Below, piece after piece: positions 38,701-50,700 of a DNA stretch of 64,000 nt. The notes beneath the pieces were generated by a model. The model worked only from the letters and a program-made list of their open reading frames with translations. It searched no databases and was not told the DNA's origin. Both the position numbers and the translations under genes were made by a program. Origin of the DNA: Ashinkailepas kermadecensis (taxonomy: Eukaryota; Arthropoda; Thecostraca; Neolepadidae); NCBI GenBank assembly GCA_034440615.1, contig JAOTOM010004306.1:124001-188000 (forward strand), read 5' to 3'. How positions within the stretch are numbered: position 1 is the first letter of the stretch; the number at the start of each line of letters is the position of its first letter.

Positions 38701-41700
38701 TGGGTGGCCTCACCACGCTCATATTTTCATAGTCATGCCGTAATCGCGGAAAATGCAGCATGTTGGCTTTTCATTGCAGGACGTCAGAAATAGCTAAGAT
38801 GATGACACGACAGGTTGCGATGGTCGTGCGGTGGAATAAACCGAAGACATAATGCACACACAGGCTCGCGATATTCATTAGTTATCGCGGAAATAAATCA
38901 AACATCGGCGATCGAGCGTGTCCCTTTTCCCAAGTGCATGCTCTTTTAGCCGCATTCGGGACAATGTCCGATGCGACACAAATGGCACCTGGCAGCACTG
39001 GTGCACAACGTCATATGCAAGTTTTCTCTGTCCTGCTTTTGTTCTGATGCGTGACAAAACGATCATGTCGGCTCGTCTGGCTCCGTGATGACATGTGTCG
39101 TGCACCAGGCGCCCTGTGGTCGAGGAAGGTGGTTACGGCGTCTCTGTAGTGAGCACGTTGTGAAATGAGCACAGTCTGTGGTAGGGGGTGAGTTGAGGTG
39201 CGTTGGTAGCTATCGGAGCTCATCCACCCCGTCTAAAATGCGCTCAAACTTAATCTTTCCGCCGACTGATCGAGTGCAACAGTTGATAAGCTTTTGCACC
39301 CGATGCTACCAAGGAAGGACCACACGTGGCATACACAGACACGCACTATCGTAAGATGGACATGGCTGGAGCTCTTACAATGTGCTTGATGACATATTTA
39401 CGTATGACCTGTTTCGCATTATTTGTCGCAATTAACGCAAACGAGCATTTGTAACTCAACATAGCGATTTCGACATCGAAGTTCAACTGTTGAATGTTGA
39501 ACATGAAAGTTTGAATGTCGAAAATGTAAAATGATAATGCTGAGGTTATTTTTTTTACCTCGGTGCTATTATGCAATATATAATATATATATATCTGTAT
39601 GTATATATATTGCACGGCAAAATTTCACTGGTGAAGCCACGCCATCACCAGTGTAGCGGCTCGGTGCGGCCTCACCAGTGTAGCTGCTCGGTGTGGTATC
39701 ATCAGTGTAGTGGCTCGGTGTGGTATCACCAGTGTAGCGGCTCGGTGCGGCCTCACCAGTGTAGCTGCTCGGTGTGGTATCATCAGTGTAGCGGCTCGGT
39801 GTGGCCTCACCAGTGTAGCGGCTCGGCGTGGCCTCACCAGTGTAGCGGCTCGGTGTGGCCTCACCAGTGTAGCGGCTCGGTGTGGCCTCACCAGTGTAGC
39901 GGCTCGGTGTGGTATCATCAGTGTAGCTGCTCGGTGTGGTATCATCAGTGTAGCGGCTCGGTGTGGCCTCACCAGTGTAGCGGCTCGGCGTGGCCTCACC
40001 AGTGTAGCGGCTCGGTGTGGCCTCATCAGTGTAGCGGCTCGGTGTGGCCTCATCAGTGTAGCGGCTCAGTGTGGTATCATCAGTGTAGCGGCTCGGTGTG
40101 GTATCATCAGTGTAGCGGCTCAGTGTGGTATCATCAGTGTAGCGGCTCGGTGTGGCCTCATCAGTGTAGCGGCTCGGTGTGGCCTCACCAGTGTTGGGCT
40201 CGGTGTGTCCTCACCAGTGTAGCGGCTCGGTGTGGCCTCATCAGTGTTGCGGCTCGGTGTGGCCTCACCAGTGTAGCGGCTCGGTGTGGCCTCATCAGTG
40301 TAGCGGCTCAGTGTGGTATCATCAGTGTAGCGGCTCGGTGTGGCCTCATCAGTGTAGCGGCTCGGTGTGGCCTCACCAGTGTTGGGCTCGGTGTGTCCTC
40401 ACCAGTGTAGCGGCTCGGTGTGGCCTCATCAGTGTTGCGGCTCGGTGCGGCCTCAGCAATGTAGCGGCTCGGTGTGGTATCATCAGTGTAGCGGCTCGGT
40501 GTGGCCTCATCAGTATAGCGGCTCGGTGTGGTATCATCAGTGTAGCGGCTCGGTGTGGTATCATCAGTGTAGTGGCTCGGTGTGTCCTCACCAGTGTAGT
40601 GGCTCGGTGTGGTATCATCAGTGTAGTGGCTCGGTGTGTCCTCACCAGTGTAGTGGCTCGGTGTGGTATCATCAGTGTAGCGGCTCGGTGTGGCCTCACC
40701 AGTGCACACTGTGATAACTCGAGGAAAAAACTGGCCATAAATCATTGCGGACAAAGTATGCTAGTTACAGGGGCGATTTTGGTCTTAATCGAAAGAGCTT
40801 CACATTTGAACATATGGAGAGGCTCTATTGCCTTAAAGATTGCTTAACCCAGGAATTTCAGAGGTAATACCTATAAGAGTGAAGGGAACATTCCCCTCCC
40901 CTCATTTTGCTTCCGCGAAATATCTCTGGAACCGATTGAGGTAGACAGCTCAAATTGTGCACATACCTACATGAGTATCTAGTGTACCTCGTTTTAAAAG
41001 ATCGACGTCCGGTCATGCATAGTGACATCATAATGACGTCATAAGCGAAGTCCATGGGCACTCGTCTATTGGATAATTATTAGTTAGCGTTTGCTATGCG
41101 AGCATTCTGCACTGTAAATGTGGCCTTATAATTGCTCCGCAGAATAGATCCAAGATCTTGTCCTAAGTGGCTGAAATTATTCCAAAATACATCCCTAAGA
41201 TATGACACACAGGTAAAATATGGGTCTCTGAAGGCACGCCGAGCCGTGTTCCCGTCGTTAGACGTACCTACCTACCTAACACATGGCTGATCCACGACAA
41301 GACCCAGTCTCTCCAGGAACTGTTGGTGTAATTCTTTCCTTCTTTCTTTCACACGCATCTTGTTTTCTTCGCTTGACACTGCCCACACTGACCTCCAGGC
41401 GGTAAGAAATGTGGAGAAGGCACTCAAAGCATGGAGTCCAGGCATGCATAGTTGAGAGACCGAGCTGGCATGCACCCTCGCGGGTAGGTCGAGCAGCGGC
41501 AGCAGACAGGTCATTCATCTGACGAGGTGTGCACCCAGAAATGGTACATGTCATGCTGCTGCTGCCGGTGTTAGTCAGAGCGTCCACCACCTTGCTGTGA
41601 ATCATGGTGAGTTGAACATTGTACACCACTCTTAAACTGGTACCGTCTGTTGCGGCGACGTAGTAGACGTATCTCGGATACGTCTACTGAGTACGTCACT

Positions 41701-44700
41701 GTCTCGTTCTTTCCGGGAGGCCTCTGCTGTCTCGCGCTTGTACTGGACCCGCAACGGCCGGCAGAAACGGATTGAAGACGGCGTGGGTTGGTCCAGACGC
41801 AAGTGCCACCCACTGTTAGTTGGAAAGGCATCAGAGTGGTACAGAACATTTTGTTCTGCAGCTACATCGCCGTCTCCCATCTGTTTGTATACAACTTGCC
41901 ATGTAGCCTCGTGAAATTCCCATTTGACGTGAAGCACGGCCGAAGTGCAGGTGCTGGATAACGTCAACTGCTGGTCGGCAGGTGAAGCTGAGTTGGTACG
42001 GGCGACAGACGGCAGACATGCCACCAGCCGCTGCGGCGTATGATCCAGGAAAGCCTGTAGAGAGCTGATGTATGATCCAGAAGAACTGACGTCTCGGTGA
42101 ATTGCATGCTGTTGACTGCCGGATAGCACTCTACCTTGGCCTCATGCACCTTTCCATAAGCAGGCAGGATGTCTGTCTTCGCCGCATCAGTCATCACTCG
42201 GCGGACCATACGGTAGCCGTGCACAGACAAGTCAGCTGACACACACATTGCCACCGCCCGGTCTCCTGACACGCGCTCGGGTTGGCTCACTTTAGAGCTT
42301 CTGAGAGCCCGGCGAATCTGCTGGGCCGATTCGGTTATTCCCCCACCTGTCGCAGCACGAAAGCCGCGTCCTTCATGCCCTCAGCACAAGCACTTTGCCT
42401 AGCAGCCTCCACGAGCTACAGCAAACTGTGCTGTTGAGCAACTCTTGAGGACGCTCGACGCTGAGAACGGGCGCTGAGCTGATCGTAGATTCTACCTGGT
42501 CGCCCTCGCGCTCCCTCCACGGCCTCGTCATCAAACCGGGTCTTAGCTTCATTATCACTCACGACGTGGTCACCACGCGTTTGGGACACGTAGAACACCT
42601 CGTCTCCCGAAAGATAAGTCGCAAACTGATTTCTGGATTTGCCCTGGGCTTGCTCACACTTAACTGACTTTCCTTTTAAGTTCTTGGTGATCAAGTCGGT
42701 CGCCTTTTTCGTGTCCACAATCGACGACTCAATCGGGAGATAGTCCTGAGGGATTTTCTCCATAACCAACTGCAAACTATAAGTAAATACATGAGCATAA
42801 TAGTTTCGACGCCCAAACGCTTTTGCACTGGTTAACAAGTCCACTAATTCCTCTCTGCTGACAAGCACCTCCATTTTCACTGTACGCAAAATCCAACCAC
42901 ACTGACCAGACCATTACAGCCAAGAACAGTTCCCCTGCCATGGGAATCGCTCTACGCGACTTATCTCGACTTAGTCGCCTCGTCAGTTAGGGGAAATTTG
43001 TTGTATAGCGATCTCTGGATCAGGCTACCCGGTCAAAATACCCCGCCAGCCGGCGCGTCGTGTCGTCCGGCTGGGGCTTCCCCGTGCCGGCCACCGCATC
43101 GCACCACACCTGCCGAGGCTTCCCCGTGCCGGCCACCGCATCTCACCGCGACTTGCCGGGATACAATTGATCACTATCGGTGTTAGAGCAGATAGGTGCA
43201 GCTGAAACTTACGCGACATATAGTCAAAGGATCGCTGATTTCATTGGGATTGGTCTCTGGTTGTGCGCTGTTGTGCGTTTTTTTTAAAAACTTTAATCGA
43301 ACTTGGAGGTACTAAACATTTAACGACTGTTGTAATGACTTATTTTTCTTATCAAAAATATAATATTGTGGATCGTTCTATGCCCTTTTGAATTGCTTAT
43401 CGCATTGAGAATGTTCTCAGCTATCATTTCATACCTCACTTGTTCAGGTTTTTAGAATGCATCTTACCTTTATCAGTCGTCAAACTCCGACAACATTTGT
43501 GCACGCGTGCATCGTTTTTTTCCACACATAATGTTGTCCATGTCCATGGACTTGTTACTATATCACATTTTGTGAAAATTGTCATACAAACTGTGACCTG
43601 GTGTGCGTCAAGCATTTGCTGATGCCATAGCGCCACGATTATGGCATCACAAAATGGTCAAGAAATGCATTTCTGGCCAGTTTTTCCCTTGAGTTATAAC
43701 ACTGCAGTGTAGCGGCTCGGTGTGGCCTCACCAGTGTTGCGGCTCGGTGTGGCCTCACCAGTGTTGCGGCTCGGTGTGGCCTCACCAGTGTAGTGGCTCG
43801 GTGTGGCCTCATCAGTGTAGCGGCTCGGTGTGGCCTCATCAGTGTAGCGGCTCGGTGTGGCCTCATCAGTGTAGCGGCTCGGTGTGGCCTCACCAGTGTA
43901 GCTGCTCGGTGTGGTATCATCAGTGTAGTGGCTCGGTGTGGCCTCACCAGTGTAGCGGCTCGGTGTGGCCTCATCAGTGTAGCGGCTCGGTGTGGCCTCA
44001 TCAGTGTAGCGGCTCGGTGTGGCCTCATCAGTGTAGCGGCTCGGTGTGGTATCATCAGTGTAGTGGCTCGGTGTGGCCTCACCAGTGTAGCGGCTCGGTG
44101 TGGCCTCACCAGTGTAGCGGCTCGGTGTGGCCTCACCAGTGTTGCGGCTCGGTGTGGCCTCACCAGTGTAGCGGCTCGGTGTGGCCTCATCAGTGTAGTG
44201 GCTCGGTGTGGCCTCATCAGTGTAGCGGCTCGGTGTGGCCTCATCAGTGTAGCGGCTCGGTGTGGCCTCATCAGTGTAGCGGCTCGGTGTGGCCTCATCA
44301 GTGTAGCGGCTCGGTGTGGCCTCATCAGTGTAGCGGCTCGGTGTGGTATCATCAGTATTGCGGCTCGGTGTGGCCTCACCATTGTTGCAGCTCGGTGTGT
44401 CCAGTGTAGCGGCTTGGTGTTGCGTCCATTCCCACGATTTAGTATTACATTTTGTCGTCTATCGACTCCTGAAATAACTATTATTTGTCTTCTGGATCTT
44501 TCAAGTGCTTCGATGTTATCGACAATCCAACACACCCGTCGCAACTTGAAATCGAATAATTTGTCGACACAGTATGGTTCAAATCTTGCCTGTATGCTTC
44601 CACACACAATCTGCTCGTGTCCATGACGTACATGGCGACCAGGGGCGGATCCAGGGATTGTCATGATAGGGGTGCCTTTAGCCGAAAATCCGTTGAGGAG

Positions 44701-47700
44701 GAGAGAGGTGGGGTGCACTCGATCACACTGGAAAACAAATATTTTATCGCCTTTTCCTTCCAAGAGGGTGGGTGCCTATTCCTCTCCGAGAGGCGCCTCT
44801 GGATGTGGAAAAAAAATATTTCAGCGGGGAAGGAAGGGGAGCACTTGAGTTTTCCCGGACGATCACCACTTTCTCTGTGTGTGGGGGGAGGGGGGACATT
44901 CCCCAGTGCCCCCACCTGTATCCATCCCTGGTGGCGACCACAGTATCTCACCTCTCCGTAATTGAATCAGAATATTTCAAGGCTCATCACGTGGCCCACT
45001 TATGTTTCACTTTTGATCACGATATGAGCACGATTTATCGATTTCTCCCTCGGTGTTGACGTGGTCCTATATGCAGACTATATCAAGCTATGCACCTGTA
45101 TGATAACTTTTTTGGGGGGCAGGACAAAATTAACCAGCATTGCCTCCCATTTCAGTAGGCTGCCGCGATAGTATGGTGTTGAAGTGCCACTGTGCGAAGT
45201 CTTGGTGTGATATTTGACAAGAGTATCATCTGGTACGCACACATAACACTCGTCATAAACACATGGTATCTGTCACTTGTCATCGGGCTGACCCGCAAGC
45301 GATTCCCTTCTGCTTAACGCCTTGGCCACGTCTCGTGCGTCACACATTGTATCGTTGTGTATGGAACCGGATCACAGCAAACATTACATCGTGTTAATCA
45401 AATGACCAACATCGTATTGCGTGTCATACCGGACCTTCACAAATCTATCGCGAGGCATGGTCTAGCCCGGCCGTCCGCCACTCAGCTACACCGACAGCGT
45501 TCTCTCAAGCTTCTTCACAAGGTACACCGCAAGGGCGAACCACAGGCGTCGCCTGTTCTCTGACTCGAAATTATGCTGACCTCTCGAACTCTGCGTGGCA
45601 GGACACTTAGTCTGGCATCCCGCGCGCGCCACTCGAGAATGGCCGAGGTCGTGTATTTTAATCTACGTGCCAGGACACTCAGTTGGGTGCCCCTGCCACT
45701 CGAGAATGGCCGGGGTCGTGTATTTTAATCTACGTGCCAGGACACTCAGTTGGGTGCCCCGGGCCTGCCACTCGAGAATGGCCGGGGTCGTGTATTTTAA
45801 TCCACGTGGCAGGACACTCAGTTGGGCGTCCAGCGCTACGGTCGTGTTTTACTAAGTCTATCATACATCCAACAGGCTGGGGCCAAATGTTACATCGCTA
45901 CTTCTGGCCTGTTAAATCCCCCACTGGTGGGGGGGAGGGGGAGTGGGGAGGGGGGGGTGCAGTATTGCCGAAGCAGCTGAAGCTCCCAAATATCCAAACT
46001 ACATACAAATCCACCATTTTATGTACCCTGCGTATTGAGAACTGATGTGTTGTGTTTATTATCATCGTCGTTGATGAATGCTTCGTATGGTCGTTGTTTG
46101 CCATCGCTTATCCTGGCTCGACGTCGGAATAGCCTCCTTGAAGGATAATTGTTAAAATGCATCATACATACATACTGCTGCAATACCAAAAGGCTTATGG
46201 GTACTACGATGCACTATGTACGTATGTATGTATGTATGTATGTATAATCCATATGGTTTCTTATTGTTCGTCATGGTCCTGAAAGATCGCAGACAAAATA
46301 TTATTGAAATGGTACCCCTTTTGGGCCTCGCGTTCCAATGAGCACGGTGTGACCGTTCAAGTGAAAGGCATCCGACTTGTCTTTTAACCCAAGCATTTGG
46401 CCGTGGAGCACTGACGATTGCTGTGCGTGGTGGGTGGGGGAGTGGCATGTAACGGCTGAGTGATGTGCGCCGTACGTTCGCCGGCAGGTCGCTACAACAA
46501 GTACAGTCGCACCGTCAGTCAGACGCCGTGGTATGTCGGCTGAGTGATGTGCGCTGTACGTTCGCCGGCAGGTCGCTACAACAAGTACAGTCGCACCGTC
46601 AGTCAGACGCCGTGGTATGTCGGCTGAGTGATGTGCGCTGTACGTTCGCCGGCAGGTCGCTACAACAAGTACAGTCGCACCGTCAGTCAGACGCCGTGGT
46701 ATGTCGGGTGGGGAGTGGCATGTAACGGCTGAGTGATGTGCGCCGTACGTTCGCCGGCAGGTCGCTACAACAAGTACAGTCGCACCGTCAGTCAGACGCC
46801 GTGGTATGTCGGCTGAGTGATGTGCGCTGTACGTTCGCCGGCAGGTCGCTACAACAAGTACAGTCGCACCGTCAGTCAGACGCCGTGGTATGTCGGCTGA
46901 GTGATGTGCGCTGTACGTTCGCCGGCAGGTCGCTACAACAAGTACAGTCGCACCGTCAGTCAGACGCCGTGGTATGTCGGCTGAGTGATGTGCGCTGTAC
47001 GTTCGCCGGCAGGTCGCTACAACAAGTACAGTCGCACCGTCAGTCAGACGCCGTGGTATGTCGGCTGAGTGATTGCGCTGTACGTTCGCCGGCAGGTCGC
47101 TACAACAAGTACAGTCGCACCGTCAGTCAGACGCCGTGGTATGTCGGCTGAGTGATGTGCGCTGTACGTTCGCCGGCAGGTCGCTACAACAAGTACAGTC
47201 GCACCGTCAGTCAGACGCCGTGGTATGTCGGCTGAGTGATGTGCGCCGTACGTTCGCCGGCAGGTCGCTACAACAAGTACAGTCGCACCGTCAGTCAGAC
47301 GCCGTGGTATGTCGGCTGAGTGATGTGCGCTGTACGTTCGCCGGCAGGTCGCTACAACAAGTACAGTCGCACCGTCAGTCAGACGCCGTGGTATGTCGGC
47401 TGAGTGATGTGCGCTGTACGTTCGCCGGCAGGTCGCTACAACAAGTACAGTCGCACCGTCAGTCAGACGCCGTGGTATGTCGGCTGAGTGATGTGCGCTG
47501 TACGTTCGCCGGCAGGTCGCTACAACAAGTACAGTCGCACCGTCAGTCAGACGCCGTGGTATGTCGGTGGGTGGGGGAGTGGCATGTAACGGCTGAGTGA
47601 TGTGCGCTGTACGTTCGCCGGCAGGTCGCTACAACAAGTACAGTCGCACCGTCAGTCAGACGCCGTGGTATGTCGGCGGCGGCCGGCGTACCCAGTCCTC

Positions 47701-50700
47701 CCTGCAGGAGATGATCACCAACCCACTGGTGGCCCACGTCCAGGCGTCAGGTAGGTGCTGACGCTACACTGCTGCCGCTGCACTGCTGGCGATTTGCTGC
47801 TGACGTTACACTGCTGACGCTACACTGCTGACGCTACACTGCTGACGATAAACTGCTGACGCTACACTGCTGATGCTACACTGCTGATGCTACACTGCTG
47901 ACGCTATACTGCTGACGCTACACTGCTGACGCTATGCTGCTGACGCTACACTGCTGACGCTACACTGCTGACGCTACACTGCCGACGCTACACTGCTGAT
48001 GATACACTGCTGACGCTACACTGCTGACACTACACTGCTGACGCTACACTGCTGACGCTACACTGCTGACGCTATACTGCTGACGCTACACTGCTGACGC
48101 TAATGCTGCTGACGCTACACTGCTGACGCTACACTGCTGACGCTACACTGCTGATGATACACTGCTGACGCTACACTACTGATGCTGCCACACTACTGAG
48201 TATTTACCAGAACAGGAACTCGGCGGTGACGCTTCACTGCTGACCAGGGTTGGAAAATAGGTTCTTCCTGGATTTTTATCATCCAGAACATTATCTTCTC
48301 CAGAAAATTGTCCTCCCGTTTTTCTCATTTGGAGGTTGATATGGTGTTGTTTGACAATGGACTACTTCGTGATGAAGTGTTTAAGATTCACTGGAAATTG
48401 TGCACTGATTTCTGATTCCACAGGTTTAAATAAAAAATATTATCTCCATATTTGATGACCAAACAATCTTCCTCTCCACATCCAAGATTACAAAGGAGAA
48501 ATCCAACCCTGCTGCTGACGCTACACTGCTGACGCTACACTACTGACTCTACAATGCTAACGCTACACTGATGACGCTACACTGCTGACGCTATACTGCT
48601 GATGCTGCCCCACTACTGAGTACTTACCAGAACAGGAACTCGATGGTGTCCGACCAGTGCACGGTCCGTTGCCACTGGAGACCTCCGATGCATTATTTCA
48701 TGATCATTCTCGACGATGAATGTGGCCGCAGGAGCGAGTTATGGTATTCACTGGAGGACCTCACCACGGTCGACGCTTGGCACCGACAGCATGACACATG
48801 AGCGTGCTCTCACTCGGTGCCATTCCTTACAACACCTGCCATTAATTGTTCGTATGTCCAATGAGTTGCTTACCTCGCAATGGCAACTTCCGTGTCTCCC
48901 ACTTAGTACCCACACAGTGTAACTTATGCTGTGTAAGTAAACACTCGCTTGTTCCCCGCGCTGTGTAAGGGGCTCAGCAACGTTGAACCGTGACATATAA
49001 CGCTGCAATCCTGCTGTCCAATGTGACTGCAGATGCCATCACAATGATGCTATCATCCTTTCAAACATGTAGCTTAAGCATGCAATGTCACGAGCTATGG
49101 AGCCTGAGTATGCAATGGCATGTATCAGCCATCTATATAGCTTGCAATGAACCACGTAATGCTCAAATATGTTCGAGATAAGAGAACGTTCATTGGTCAA
49201 GCGATTAGTTCAATTTCGCCCTTTATGTGCAAAAGGCAGATGGAGGTTAAATGCATTTTCCGGTAAGCTGTCCCTTGAACAACAGCAACAAAAATAAACC
49301 AAAGTTAAGAATATGTATTGCACAAGTCACTGTGAGTGTGTGAAGCCGGCTGGAGCAAACGAGCCAGGAAAGGGGAAGATAAACGACGAGGCAGTGGAAT
49401 TGATCTGAGTCTGATCGACTGTGAAAGACTGCACCAACAGTCTTTGGTGGTCTCCTGGTGACCTCCGGTGCCACGTGATGATGCTAACTCGCCAGGGTGG
49501 TTGTATCACCCACTACCGAGTGAGCTGTTCGGTTTCCTATGGATGTCAGGGAACCTCCATGGTGGCTCTTGCCGCCGGACAAATAGTACTGGCGATGTTT
49601 TCTCCAGCTGCAAAGCCAGTTGTGGCTGGTAGCTCCAGTGTTAAATTGTTCCCACTTTGTTATTTTCCGACGACGCAGCGCGCTGGTCCAAAGCCCAAAT
49701 AACTAACTAACTAAGCGCGCTGGCACGAGTAAGGTCCGAAAGAGTTTCCATACACTGTTGGAAAACTAACCGAACGCGATTGGCCCGATGGCCGGGCCGG
49801 CCATTGTGCTTGTGGAAGGCTTATGGCATTGCAACGACGTCACCTGGAAATTTGCAATAAGCACGGACATGTAGCCCAATTCTCCAACATGTATGCATTA
49901 TAATTTACGAATTAATGGTACTTGCCCTAAACTATCGGCATATGTGGCGATATTTTATAATTGAAACGTTATCCTTCAGAGATGTTTTTTCGGCTGACAA
50001 TATTTCTAGCGAGGGATTCCAGCATCGTATGTGGTGCCGTGCTGCGAATTGCTTTGGGATAAAATATCATGCGATCAGGAGCGCAACCAGGATTATCTTA
50101 AGGGTGTCGACGAATATATTGTTATAAAATAGAGCGCTTTCGTCGCACGATGCGCGCCAAAAATTCCGGATTTCGCATTGTGAAAATTTCAAAATTCTTG
50201 TTTCGTCTAGTCTACTCTTGGTTGCTGAGGGGGGGGGGGGGGGTGAGCTGGCCACCCACTCGGCTATGCCCGTGCATGTGATGCAATTTGAGTACTTATT
50301 ACGTTTTGTTGGCACATACATTTCTTTATTTCACAGACCATGACATCTCAATGCCTTACTCGTAGTTATCGAAATGTCACAAGGTGAACTGGGTGTACCA
50401 CGCACATTTTCCAAATCATTCAAAATCTTAGCGGATGCAAGCTTCCTATGTCTTGTCTGTGATTTGCCCAACAAGCCGTCTTAAGCTCGGTTCATACCGC
50501 GTCCGTCAAATGGTAGGCCGACAGACGCAGACGGACGCCTCTCGGTGTGGACTGGGGTCTCAGAGCGTCCGTCGTGACCGACCGCAACAACTGTTCTCGG
50601 CGGACGGCCTTCACGCGGCTAAGTTGTCAGTTGTTCAACATTTCCGGGCGACGGACAGCGCCGGGGATAACGGGCATGGTCGGTTTCGATGCGATTTCCC

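Larger units (their letters stand above)
40705..43704 (-). mobile_element. 3.0-kb DNA transposon with 5-bp TSD, RAG1/Transib-like
   Basis: The element splits one 27-bp array. CAGTG is found at 40700-40704 and 43705-43709, and removing the element plus one CAGTG restores an array unit. Terminal inverted repeats of about 30-40 bp are CACACTGTGATAACTC-GAGG... on the left and CAGTGTTATAACTCAAGGG... on the right, both followed by AAAAACTGGCC. The interior carries a decayed transposase on the minus strand. A 5-bp duplication and CA(C)-starting ends are typical of Transib/RAG-type transposons; the assignment is inference. Confidence 0.75.

Noticed and set aside
39571..44763. Cys/His-rich (HQCSGSVWP) and RPHRAATLM frames up to 374 codons on both strands
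   Set aside because: The 27-bp unit is nine codons and has few stops, so frames stay open by chance; not zinc-finger proteins.
46465..47600. Long open frames (86-175 codons) with repeated FAGRSLQQVQSHRQSDAVVCR
   Set aside because: They are in the wrong frame of an 84-bp (28-codon) satellite; the PUS10 frame of the same bases is the real one only in the last copy.
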